Shown here one piece after another: positions 1 to 11,300 of a stretch of 64,000 nt of DNA (position 1 is the stretch's first letter; each line of letters begins with the position of its first letter). The stretch spans positions 1,550,001 to 1,614,000 of the forward strand of contig NC_068562.1 of assembly GCF_022201045.2 (NCBI RefSeq), given 5' to 3'. A model generated the notes under the pieces. It had not been told where the DNA came from, did no database searches, and worked only from the letters and a program-made list of their open reading frames with translations. The position numbers were made by a program, and so were the translations under genes. This DNA comes from Citrus sinensis. Taxonomy: Eukaryota > Streptophyta > Magnoliopsida > Sapindales > Rutaceae.

Positions 1-81
1 CTTCCCAAAACTCAAAAGCGAAAATAAATTAAACAAAACAAATGAAAATGAATTCATTCCTGCTTGTATGCCCGTTCTGCT

Positions 82-220
82 TTAATTCTCCTCTAGTTGG
101 TTTTCGACAGCATTAGACTCTCCGGAACCTAGGCTAGTCACGGAGGAAAATATACAGCTTATTTGCCAGTTCTGCTTCAGAAAATTCCTGATTGATGAAG
201 CAGTTTCATACTCTGAACCT
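82..220 (-). other. Terminal-exon-like coding scrap at the left edge
   Basis: On the minus strand a frame of about 45 codons runs from a possible splice acceptor near 221 (pyrimidine-rich tract followed by TTTAAG) to a TAA at 82-84. The peptide reads roughly SEYETASSIRNFLKQNWQIS and ends NAVENQLEEN. Its composition is more protein-like than the flanks. No matching upstream exon is visible in the AT-rich DNA to its right, so this may be a gene remnant or chance. I do not recognise the family. Confidence 0.25.
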
Positions 221-3200
221 CTTAAATGCCAAAAAAAGAAAGGAAAATTTTAATTTATCTGACTGTTTGTTTTGAATTTGATATTGTTTGTGTTTTAATT
301 ATATGAAAAAAAATTTTAAAGCCATGATGTCAGGTAATTGTTTATCATAACAAGTAAAAAAATTTATATATTTATTTATCACTAGATTTTTTTACTTTAT
401 TTTTATTTAATATATAATTTGATTTAAGTGTAACACGAAGGCGACTGTTTTGTATCGATGTTATGCTCATGATTTTGGTATGTTCCTGTCCAAATTTACT
501 CACCTTTATAATTATTCAACATTATAATTTTTTTTTTTGTTATTTGTTTGTTGGTGATCGAGCAACTCGGTTGATCATGAAAGCTCTTGATTAAAGTACT
601 CCAGATGAGAATGATTATGATGAATTGCTTTGATACTTGAATTGGGTTGTCTTATCTTACTTTAATTTGTATGAAAATTGTTAGAATTTGTGTTGCAATA
701 CGATTAATACTACTAATTTTTTATTTTTTTTCTTTCAATTTACTTGTTGATGTCATTCTTGTGGAATTTTATTATTAGAGTTTGTGCTCTTATTTATTGA
801 GAAATAATGACTTTTGTGATTAAATTTTATTTTAATTTTCTAGTATTATTTGGTTTAAGGATGAAGTTATTGCAAAATTTATATTTATAATTTTTTATCC
901 ACTATATTTTTTATATTTTAACACTAATTTAATTATTGTAATTTTGACATAACAAAATTTATCGAAATATAAAATGATCATAAAATTCAAACTAAACTCA
1001 AAATTAATTGATTTGGATTGGTTTGAATTGGGCCCAAACTTTTATGATTTGGTTTGGGTTTTAAACCAAACCAGCCCATGCTTGCCCCTTCAATTATATA
1101 AAATATTAATTAAACTCACATGTAAAATGCAATGATATATTCTTTAACTAAAAACTCGTACAATAAACATGTTTTTTGCATTATTTGTTAATTTTAGAAA
1201 AATTTTAATATCCCGAACAAGATACCTTTTTATTATTGCTATTTTTTAAACCAAGAATAAGCAAATATGAACAATAAATTTGTATAATAGTATATATACA
1301 TTATTTTTAAATGTAGGAGTGATAAAAGCCAAAATTAATTTTTATCTTCTTCCTATTCAGAACTTAAATTTTTGTGATCAATTAAATAAAAATATTCGAT
1401 GAAAATTTTTAAGAATTTTTTTTAAAGAAAATAAAACTTCTGCTTTGACTTTTAAGAGAGAAAAATTGGGGTTATAAGAATGATTTTAAGTGAGGTTAAA
1501 TTGGTGTTACCACTAAATGGGTAGGGGTGCTTCAATAAACTATTTGGGCACTCTTATTTGTAGTCAACTAACTCGGGCTATCTAATGAGTCCAATTCAAA
1601 AGTTTGGGTTTTACATGGCGGCCCATATTTACCTTAAAGAAAAGGCCTTTGAATGGGGTTTCCTAAGAGGCCAAAACCCAAGTCGTCCAAGTCAATTGGG
1701 CTTATTCTCATCATTCTGACAATTGTTTGATAACCCTCCAAAATTGGACAAATGAATAGTGGAGATGTGTGATATCAAACCATTGTTAAACGTACCTATA
1801 TTATTATTCATCACCTGTGGAGGGTTATGGAGAGTTTACAAGATTTATAAATTTATAATTAAGAATTTTACTGCCTTAGTTATAGAATATTTTGTTAGAG
1901 AGTTAAGGAAGGAAGTATATATGTCCCACAGAAAATAAAGTTGGGTTTAAAATGCGTATGCACGAAGGAGATGACACTTCATATTTATCTCCACAGCAGT
2001 AACCTGATTGAACAAGACAAATTGCACATGGTTTGTGAATTGTGATTGATGGTACATATCACGACTTCTTTCTCCATTGAATCTTCTTTCATCTTTTCAC
2101 AGCAAAACACCCAAGAAAATAAAGCCAATTGTTTTCTTACGGGCGAATATTTGAAAGCCATGAAAGAGGTGGTGTTCGATTTTTTCAGTCAAATGGTTGT
2201 ATACTGATCTTTAACAACTAGTTTTATGGCAATAAAAAATTATTACTTTAACCTTGGTTAAAATTGGGGATCATGCTTGTCACTGTTGGAACAGTTTTGG
2301 TCCATTCTCATCAACATGTATAATACGTGAATTAGTATTACTGCTTATTTGCTTTTGAATGCTTGCAGCTTGCTTGCTCCAACGCGTTCCGCATAATCTC
2401 ATTTCTCGAAAAGAAAAATAGAAAGTGGGGTTAGCAGCTAGCACCCACACAAGCACTTGCAGGCGCACGTCAGATTGTTTGGATTGTGGCCCTAATTTTG
2501 AGGCGTGTTGCATGTGTTCCTTTTTCTTTGGTTGGATTTGCAATCCACTTTCTTACTTTCTTTTCTTTTTCTTTTGTTTTATTTTTTTTTTATAAAAATA
2601 TTATAAAAGATTAATTTTTGTGGCGATCACTCTCTCGTCCAGCAGATAACTCAGTTCTGCGCCGTAACCAAAGCTAAAGGACGAAGAATCTCAGGAAGCC
2701 TCATAATTTATATACCTGGCCTCAGCTATTGAGCCCTATAAGCTTGTAGGTAACCCACTAAGTTGTGAAAGAGACGAAATTATTGACGGAGCGACATATC
2801 TCTCACACCATTGCTTAGTTGCTTGCAATGAAGACAACCTACAGTTTAGGGTCAATGGCTAAAACAGAAGGGCTAGCTGGACGTGAAGGACAATTATTTT
2901 TGCATCTCGTGAATGTTTTCACTCTCACGTCTACACACACACTCACGATTTTTCGGATAAGACTACTTATTTTAAAGATTTTTCTTTTTAATCATTAATT
3001 TAGATTAGAGGAGCTATCAAATTAAGCTTAAGTAAAATATTATCCTCCTACTCTCCGCACGATGTAGCTATACAAATAATAATTAATGTGCGTTTTAAGA
3101 GTACACATTAAAAAAAAAAAAAAAAGGTGCAATACGATATCCACATTCAAGAACCTTAAAAAACAATAAAATTACAGACGTACGCATTGATACATCAAAT

Positions 3201-4061
3201 GGTGCATATTATTGTATAGACATTTTTGCATTAAAAGTTTCTCTTAGAACCATTTTCATCTTTGGTTTGCTTAATTAGCGAGATGTTGTTAACTATCATT
3301 ACATCACATAATGAGCTTAAATCTATTGGTGGAAATCTGCACATATCGTGATGAATTGTTAAGAGTTTTAAGACTGATAGTCCGCAATTATATTTGTTGG
3401 CCTTTATCTGTCAATTTAAGCTTTTGAGTTTGGTTTCTTTAAATGTGCGACTGAGATTTAATTAAGTATTGTGTCAATAACCGCATGTGGGGCACTGTTT
3501 TCCAATCATAGAGGCTAATGATGTAATCAAAGCCCCAGGTTTGCTCCTATTCATGCGTGAAATAGTTGTAGTGTGACTGTAACTCAAAAAATCTTCAACA
3601 AAACAATCATTTTCATTCACCTGAATGATTATTCCAATAAAGCTTTAACAGCAAAAGAAGATATAGGGCAGGTTGAATGGCATCGTACAATATGACTTCA
3701 ATTCGCACTTGTCATATATTATCACAACTTATCTTTTAACAAGTTTAATACACAGCGTTGGTGATGTATAGCAAATCAGCAACCATTTTCCAGATAAAGG
3801 TCTTTGATGACATACGTATGATGATAAAAAAAAGTTAGAATTATAATAATTAGCGATGATAACAAAATAAAATCTCCTGATAAAAATTTACATACGAAAA
3901 TGATGCCGATAAAGGTTAGTGGTGGTAGTGATGGTGGAAGCTGGATGTTGATGAATGGCTTGCTCATTCTCAAGAAATACCAATTTTTTTATCTTTTTTT
4001 TTCTTGTGATCATAAATTTCATAAAAAATTATATGTAAACCATCGATTAGGTAGCTTAACT
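221..4061. other. AT-rich intergenic DNA, no gene seen
   Basis: Long A/T runs and many stops in all frames. Short GGGCC/GGCCC-containing stretches lie near 1030-1080 and 1560-1710 but no open frame follows them. The longest frame (2280-2543, minus, 87 codons) has no recognisable motif and looks accidental. A poly(A) run at 3111-3125 is not flanked by a duplication that I could find. Confidence 0.6.
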
Positions 4062-4072
4062 CTTATAATGGA

Positions 4073-4421
4073 GCCACTTGGGCTTGTAGCCCAGTGGTGA
4101 ATCATTGTCCTTAAAGTCAAGCATGACTATGAGGGCAATGGTTCGAGTCCCTACAGACTCAAACTCCCTCAATTAATTATAATTGTGTGGAGATTACTTA
4201 TAACGTCTTTTTCTCTTGCGAAATGCGAGTGGAATAGAGACATCCCTCACCGAGAGGGGTATTTGGCTGGGCGTATACTTCAAAGAATAAAAATGTAATA
4301 ATGTAAGTCCCAGATATATATCTGATTGTAAATATTATCAATGCAATGATATGTTGTCATTTGTAAATATCTCTGTGTAATACAGTAACCTCATGCTTAA
4401 TCAGTTCAAAAAAAAAAAACG
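4073..4421 (+). mobile_element. tRNA-derived SINE with poly(A) tail and TSD
   Basis: A complete short interspersed element of about 349 bp. The 5' head carries an RNA polymerase III internal promoter: box A TAGCCCAGTGG at 4087-4097 and box B GGTTCGAGTCC at 4140-4150, both matching the consensus for tRNA-type promoters. A tRNA-unrelated body follows and ends in a 12-13 base A run at 4408-4419. The 11-bp target-site duplication CTTATAATGGA flanks it at 4062-4072 and 4422-4432. SINEs have no protein and are mobilised by LINE reverse transcriptase; the perfect TSD implies a fairly recent insertion. Confidence 0.9.
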
Positions 4422-4432
4422 CTTATAATGGA

Positions 4433-5399
4433 AGTAAGAGATTACAAATTCAAAATAATAGCAACAATTTATCAAAGACCTGTAAAAATTAGATGTAGCT
4501 ATCAAATTGACAATGAAATTCTATCTTAGTTGACATCTAATTAATTTTTATTATTTTGTGTGGACAGTAGATAACTATATTTTACAGCAAGGGTGGATTT
4601 AAAAATCACAATGATTAAAATACCAATTGCCAAAGGGATAAATGGAGTCATAGTTACGCTGTTTACACAGTCTTGAATCTTGATGAGCAGCATCCACATC
4701 CAAGCGCTTTCTGCAATGAATCATTGATTCCTTGAAAAAAGAATACACCAAGCAGAGTGAAATCTTCAAGTTTTACTCGATGATTCGTGTGAAACTAAGA
4801 AATTAAGGGTGGTGTCAGGCAAAATTTGACCTCCATTAAACAATAGATAATAAACACACTGTGTGGTCCGAAGAAACAATTCAAAGCCTGCCAGCGGGAC
4901 GTCGTTCGGCATCTTTTACAAAAGTCTAGGTTAAAATTATTGCTTATTATAAATATTATCCTCTGACTGTATCATCATACCAATAATTGTACCAATTTCT
5001 ATGTCTCTCTCCAATCTATTTCTACTAGAAATAAGATACTCTCGTATCCGCTCGATTTTCAAATTGAAATAAAACATATGGCATGAGAATATGTGGACCT
5101 AATCTCCTTCGCCACTGTTGATGATAAAACAAGCTACTTTGATATTCCTTTTGTTTGCACAAATCATGAAAAATATATAGAATACAGTACAAATTTACAG
5201 AGAATAATCCAATTTAATTTTATTATGATACAGCCTATATATATACTTATATGCTCACTAATATATACACACGTTATTTTTGTCGTTAGAATTTTGACTG
5301 ATGCTCGTCAAATTAAGTAAATTTCTTACTCTTGGCTTAATTTTTCGGGAGCTGACGCACAAGTTTTCATATACTAGCTAGCTAGTTCTATATGTATAT
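4433..5399. other. Intergenic DNA, no gene seen
   Basis: AT-rich sequence between the SINE and the next element. A 75-codon frame at 5093-5320 has no family resemblance and is probably accidental. Confidence 0.5.
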
Positions 5400-5568
5400 G
5401 TATATACAGGACCTGTCTATGGTACAGATTCTGTAACAAACATCTCCCGTCATCCCACCATCCGATTTTCTATTGTTTAGTTTCTCACTCCACATCCAAC
5501 CACATCCAACGGCTGATGCTGCAGTCTGTAGCTTACAGATTCTGTAAGCTAGTCAAGTCCGTATATAC
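5400..5568. mobile_element. MITE-like element, about 153 bp between GTATATAC repeats
   Basis: The two ends are imperfect inverted repeats. The left end reads GGACCTGTCTATGGTACAGA and continues TTCTGTAAC; the reverse complement of the right end reads GGACTTGACTAGCTTACAGA and continues ATCTGTAAGC. Each end contains a 13-bp TACAGA-N-TCTGTA palindrome (left 5423-5435, right 5534-5546). GTATATAC occurs at both borders (5400-5407, 5561-5568) and could be an 8-bp TSD of hAT type, but it is itself palindromic and sits in (TA)-rich DNA, so the TSD is uncertain. No coding capacity. Confidence 0.6.
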
Positions 5569-6189
5569 ATATTAACATAGAAATGACAAGGAACTAATCT
5601 CCTTGCAGCAGGGAACCACGATTTTGGGTTTGCGGGGGACGTAATAATAAACCATAAAAAAACTGAGAGGGCCATAATGTAAAACAGTGGCTGTAACGGG
5701 ACTAAACAGTAAATTTACTACATGCAATTAGGCAATCGTTCAATTAACGCCTTCACTATTATTATTATTTTTAAAATCATTTCTTTGACGTAAATAGTTT
5801 CACACTTTTACCCATTCTTCACGCACATGTAAACTGGTTTAATTCGAACCTCTCCACGAAGTTAAAACTGAACTAATTGTTATGCACAGTCTTAATCTTT
5901 ACTTAATCATCAGCAAAACTCCCTAATTAGTTCAACTCACTCTTCCTGCATAAACGCCTTACAAAAGGGATAACAGTTCATATATTAGAGCAGTCTTTGC
6001 CTATACAACTCCACGGAGTTTTTCATAGCTCTTTTGCTTAAATGTCGCTGTTAAGAGTAAGAAGAGTACTATCTTGACAAAAAATTGGGTTACAAGTTTT
6101 TTATAGGAAATAGAAAAAGACTAAAGTATGTTGACAAAAAAGCAAATTGTTTATAACTACTCTGATATTTTGATTTCTTTTTTATGCTT

Positions 6190-6347
6190 TTATCAAAATT
6201 TGATGGACAAAATTATGGTGCAACTACCACAGCTGCACCTAAATATTGGATCCAATTATAGTACATGTGTGCAACTGGATCCAATAGTTAGGTGTAGTTG
6301 TGGTATGGTACCACAATTGCACCATAACTGGACCCAAATTTGATAAC
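6190..6347. repeat. Fold-back element (long inverted repeat)
   Basis: Arms of about 65-75 bp are near inverted copies. The left arm contains TTATGGTGCAACTACCAC, GCACCTAA and TTGGATCCAATT; the right arm contains the complements of each in reverse order. The outer ends are ATCAAAATTTG and its complement near 6335-6347. A transcript would fold into a long imperfect hairpin. No clear TSD. It resembles a small MITE; the 71-codon frame across it (6128-6343) is a by-product. Confidence 0.65.
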
Positions 6348-7043
6348 CCTTTTAAAAAAAAAAAAACAAAGCAGCATTGTTGTAAAAATAATCACTTGAG
6401 TGGATTGGTCTATTTTCTTTCCACGTGGGATTGAGTAGTAAACTTGTAATTACTTTAAAAAATTCTGAATCCACTAAGAATTCGAAAGATAGCGTATGTA
6501 CTTAAAAAACCGAATCTACAATTTGAAAAAAAAAAAAAAATCTACATCTGACCAATCTCTTTGATCGGACATAACCGTAGCCATTTTCACTTTTCATCAT
6601 TGAGCTCTCCAATAACTATTTTTACTATTTTCTTGAATTCTGAAAGGTCGTGTTAAATTGATAATTAAAGTGGTGAAATAATGTTTTATGTTTAACGAAA
6701 ACTTGTAGGTTTGGTCCACGATGATTTTTCATGAAAACTATCTAAGTTTTGAGAAACTAAATAAATATTAAGATTTCATATGAAAATATTAAAAAAAAAA
6801 TTGGATATCTTTGGTACATCACCTACTCTCCAATAGCTATTACCATTCATAATTCTAGTAAAGGTTGAATACGAGAAAATTGTAAGTAGTATGGTCTCAA
6901 TGAAACCGTTTAATAGAATTATATCACATATTTTATAAATGATCATCTTCTTATAAAAAGTTTTAGGTGGCGTCATTTAAAAAAATTTAGAGACATAATA
7001 AAGATAAATAATCAAATACAAACAATATCTTTGAATTTATTTA

Positions 7044-7147
7044 CTAGGGCAGCGAATATTTAACGCGGCTGTATTTTCAAATCTTGAACTGAAGACCTTA
7101 ATTAAGTTAGAACAATTTATTACCAATTGATCTACGCACTTGCTGGT
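7044..7147 (-). mobile_element. Short tRNA-like retroposon with 20-bp TSD
   Basis: The 104-bp insert is flanked by a perfect 20-bp direct repeat, AATATCTTTGAATTTATTTA, at 7024-7043 and 7148-7167. Read on the minus strand it has a tRNA-like start: box A-like TAGATCAATTGG at 7123-7134 and box B-like AGTTCAAGATT at 7080-7090. There is no poly(A) tail before the lower TSD; the element ends GCTGCCCTAG. This fits a very short tRNA-derived SINE or a retroposed tRNA-like RNA. The TSD is what is seen; the Pol III origin is inferred from the two boxes, which are only approximate matches. Confidence 0.7.
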
Positions 7148-7350
7148 AATATCTTTGAATTTATTTAACATATTCATATGCATATAATAGTTTTCAGATT
7201 ATGTGTATCTCATAAAGGTATTGGATAATGTAGTTTGCGTGAAGGTAATGCCATCCGGAGTCAGCTAACGTGTCACCTCGAAATCAAAGATGGTGCAAAA
7301 CTTTCGTCCACCAAGCGGTCACACAAGAAGCCCTTCCAGTCCTCAGCCTG

Positions 7351-7358
7351 TATATAAT
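7351..7358 (+). promoter_or_regulatory. TATA box of the MIR172 gene
   Basis: TATATAAT lies about 450 bp upstream of the miR172 mature sequence and is followed by a leader with a CT-rich microsatellite (7437-7459), usual for plant Pol II start regions. Transcription would begin near 7380-7390. The position is inferred from spacing. Confidence 0.55.
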
Positions 7359-7382
7359 GGACCTCGAGTGACCCTCTTCCTC

Positions 7383-8310
7383 ACACAATTTTCTCATCTC
7401 TCCGTTCTTCAGTCCTTCCTTACAGAATACAAATGATCTCTCTCTCTCTCTCACTCTCTTTGATATCTTCATAGTTCGGTACTTTGAAGATAACACTGGT
7501 GAGTGGTCAGATCTTGACCATTTCAATTACTTCCTACCCTTTCAAAAGCAAATATATAAAATTATTAGAAATATTTATGAGCGGTTCCCATCCTTTCTCC
7601 GCAGATCTTTAAAACCCTTTCCGTTTTAAATGAAATATCTTTCATGCTCATGCAACTCTAACCTTAAAACCCTTTGCTACATGCCACGTCACCTTAAAAC
7701 AGTCGTTGCTCGCTGTAGCAGCGTCCTCAAGATTCACATGCAGTCTAAAGGCAAAAGCAGCAATTTTTCTTCATTTTTGCTTGCCTTGGTTTTTGTCAGT
7801 GAGAATCTTGATGATGCTGCAACGGCGATTAATGACTAGCTACCAACAACAACATATCACAACATCACCAGAACACATCAGGTGAGCACACGCACACTAT
7901 ATTTTCCTTTTTTAAAAAAAAAAACTTACAAATTGCTGTTGATGTTTTTATTGGAAAAATCTGGGGTTTTTTATTATTCATATTCAGGTCAAAAGAAGCA
8001 TATTTGCTTAGATATAAAGGTGAGGGAATTTCTGCGCTAAATATTTGTGCATATACTAACAGATGATAGTTTCTGGGTGAGCTGTAATATGAATTTCTGT
8101 CGAAGCTTGCAGCTCCAAATTCCTATCGTGCAAGGAAGTTGAATCAGAATCTGGTGGGACGATGTCGCATTAGCACGTTCTCAAGCTTGATGGAGCAACC
8201 CAAGAGCATGTTTCCAATTAATTAAACTTGAATGTAACTTTTGTATATGAAGATTAGGGGGAAAAAAGGGTTAAAAAGCATATTCAGTATAAGCCCAATT
8301 TCCAGATATT
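7383..8310 (+). ncRNA. MIR172: Primary miR172 transcript (approximate limits)
   Basis: The region around the hairpin reads like a spliced non-coding Pol II transcript. A leader exon ends at a strong donor (ACTG|GTGAGT, 7498/7499) and an acceptor TTCTCCGCAG ends at 7604, giving a 106-bp intron before the hairpin exon. Downstream, CATCAG|GTGAGC (7881/7882) and TATTCAG ending at 7987 would define a second, 106-bp intron. MIR172 primary transcripts in plants are commonly spliced. The transcript start and 3' end are inferred; I saw no single convincing poly(A) signal. The 69-codon frame at 7630-7839 overlaps the hairpin and is unlikely to be translated as a main product, although miRNA-encoded peptides have been described for other loci. 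Confidence 0.75.
7701..7837 (+). ncRNA. MIR172: miR172 precursor hairpin
   Basis: The 3' arm holds mature miR172 at 7802-7822 (begins AGAATCTTGATGATGC, ends CTGCAA). The 5' arm holds the passenger strand at about 7717-7738 (core GCAGCGTCCTCAAGATTCAC). The arms pair almost throughout, with outer pairing AGTC (7701-7704) to GACT (7834-7837) and a loop rich in T and A. miR172 represses AP2-type transcription factors (AP2, TOE, SMZ/SNZ) and controls juvenile-to-adult transition, flowering time and floral organ identity. The last base is A, which differs from the common U- or G-ending family members. No AP2 target gene is in this window. Confidence 0.95.
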
Positions 8311-11300
8311 GCACCCAGTCTTCCTTGTGAATCAATCAAAAAGAAGAACAAAATTTTTCTTTTTATCGTTTCAACATACTAAGCCAAAGCCGATGGCATT
8401 CTTTACTTGAACATGTTAAGTCCGTACAACAACTATGCATATGATTTTGATGGGTTCACTGTATTTGTTTCCTTGGGGGGTTGGGACTTCCTATTTTCGG
8501 AGCAACATGAGAAACTTGTTGATTGAATATATGGAAAATGAAGGGAAAAAAATAACTTGGTTGAGGAGATATGCAGATTAAAGGAAAAAAATTAAAGAAC
8601 AAAATATAAGATATCTGAACTGTAAATTCAGCAGTAAAACGTGTGTATTGATAGCTGTAACGTACGACAGACAATCGCTTTCTTCACTGGCGCATAATTA
8701 TTATAATCTCAGCAACATAAATAACATTGGTTATGTATTAAATTTTAGAGACTTTTAACATATACATTAATATTTTCTAAACAAAACCAAATTGGATACA
8801 GATAGACAGAAACAATTTTACTTTGTGATAAAGTTATTGTTCCCGGAAGCTGCTGTTTTTTGCAAGGAATAAAACCATCCACGGCTAATAAGTTGTGCTT
8901 TGAGAGAACTGTAGTTGAGTTTACACATTACTGGCACACGTTTCCGAACGGAAGAAGAACTTTAGGTCATGTCGTGCGCGACAACTTTTGGGACAAGTGA
9001 AAAAAAAAAAAAGATGGCCACGAATCAACTAATATGCCTTCTTCTTGATCCCTTCTCTAAAATATTTTGAGTGAAGAAAATAAAGAGACTTAAATTGTAC
9101 GACCCAATCTCAGCAAATTCATTTTAGTTTGTTACGGATTCTGTGTGCACATTTCAAATAAAGCTAAAATCAGCCACTAATTATTGTTTGGTAAAATCTA
9201 GAATTAGAGTGCGCTGCTTTCATTTGATGGGATAATTTGTCACTAAAAATTTTTAGATTTCTTTCTAATGATACCAATGGACTTCTAGTTATCATTTTTC
9301 TGAAGTTTGTTTTTTTTTTCTACTTTTTCTTTTGTTATTTTGCTGTCTATATTTTTTATTTTTCTTTTGTTATTGCAGTTATCTAAGGCCCACTATGTCT
9401 CTATGATATGAGTGTATTATTCTTTACTTTCAATAAAGTTATCTCGATAGCCAAGGTTCATTTAAAAAGAAAAAAAGATTTCAAATGAAGTTCGAATCCT
9501 TTTGATTCTTTCAATTTTTTTCTTTTTTAGTAATATGCAACAATTATGGTGAAAAGGAGAAATAAGATGAATCCGTATGTACTTCAATTTTTCAAAATAT
9601 ATAATGTTACTTTTCATATTATTATATATCTTTCTTAATTCTCTCTTTCAGAATTCAAATGCTTTTCAGTTAATCTCAAAATCTCCTGGCTAGAAGCAGT
9701 TAATTCTCTTAGGTTTTTGGTTTGGTGGAAAGAGCAATCAAAAAATTAACAATGCTTTTGTAGTTTGAATTTCGTATGCCTTAAAAAATTCCTTCAATAT
9801 TCGCCTTACATGTGGGTGAATATAGCGCTATATTGGCAACAATATTTCATTCATTCTCAATTAACTTTAAAGGTACCAAAACCATCAGAAGAACTTCATA
9901 GGTAGACAGAGAAATATATGTTTGGCAATTGGAATTTACTGTAACTACAAGGTCTACATCTAACATTATTGTATAAAACTAGAATTAAAATGACTAAAGT
10001 AGAGTGCGTAACAACATAGGAGACTCATTAAGCATAACTGGGTTTTTGGACTATTTCATTAATTTTCATGTTTCATTAGGTAAAATTTATAGTTTCCGTA
10101 ATCAAAATTAGATTATCATATATAATAAAGAAATCAAACCACTCTCCTTAACCGCACCCCATGTGAGCAAGGTTTAACTCTTTTGCTATAAGAAATTTTA
10201 GTAATTGAAATAATTGACAGTGAAAAAAGAAGATGAGTATAAATACTAATGGTGTAATAATGTCATATTAAAAGATCTAGTAGACCATACATAGATGTCC
10301 GGGTTATATAGGAATTAAAGGTATATCAGCTGATTAATTTCTCGCCCTCTAATAATTCTTGTATTTTCCAGTTTATTTACGTTAATTACGCACAAAGATT
10401 ATTTTCATAGAAGATCTGAGAAAGTATAAAAACGAGAGAGAGCTTGAGACTGCAAAAGAGCAGACTGAACTCTGTCTATTAACAATTTTTGTGAATTTCT
10501 TTCCTCATCGTCATCTTCTTTAATCCCTTTCTTATATAATAATAATAATAATTAGTATCCGAGCTTCGACATTTAGGTAAGTCCAGGACAGGCATGGCTT
10601 ATTCGAGGGCTTACATCATTAGTAGGTCGATGACGTGGGGGCTCGTGCTAAAGCAAACGCACGTCATCACATGTCATTTTACTTACTTTACATACATATT
10701 CCAAAACCGACTACCACTTACCATGAATACATGATATCATAAACATCTGTCCATATGCATCCTGCTCATGCAGCCGCTTTCACACAAAAGCTCTCCACTT
10801 GTGGATCAACAGATAGCGCTACACAAAAGAATCTTAAAAATCTAATAAACTAGGTATCGAGCCACGTCGCAGCCTCTTCCTCCTCCTCCCAAAGCTTACA
10901 CCAACCCAGCTAAATAAGAGTTGGCACACTAGTTCATTTAACATTGAATTATTGTACTGTGTCTTTCAAACGATAGTGACCCATCCATGAATTTACCCAT
11001 CAACCCATATTTTTTTGTTCAAATTTAATTTTCATACCATTTATACAAATTTTAAGGCACATGATAATTAAAAAGCATCAGCTTGGTCTTGGTCCCCACA
11101 TTTACTTTACTTTTCGCCAATCGAAACTTTCAAGTTTTTAACTCTGCATGCGACCACTCCCTTCTTACAAATTTCACCATGGCCACCACCCATCAGCATA
11201 CGTATATACATTTGATAACTCTAAAGGTAGAGTAGTTGTAATGATTGTGACCAATAAACATTGATAACGTACGGAGACATTTCAGACCACATGTACAACA

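Noticed and set aside
7630..7839. 69-codon open frame starting upstream of the miR172 hairpin
   Set aside because: It runs straight through both hairpin arms; the arms explain the sequence and no protein family resembles it. Kept only as a remark under the pri-miRNA.
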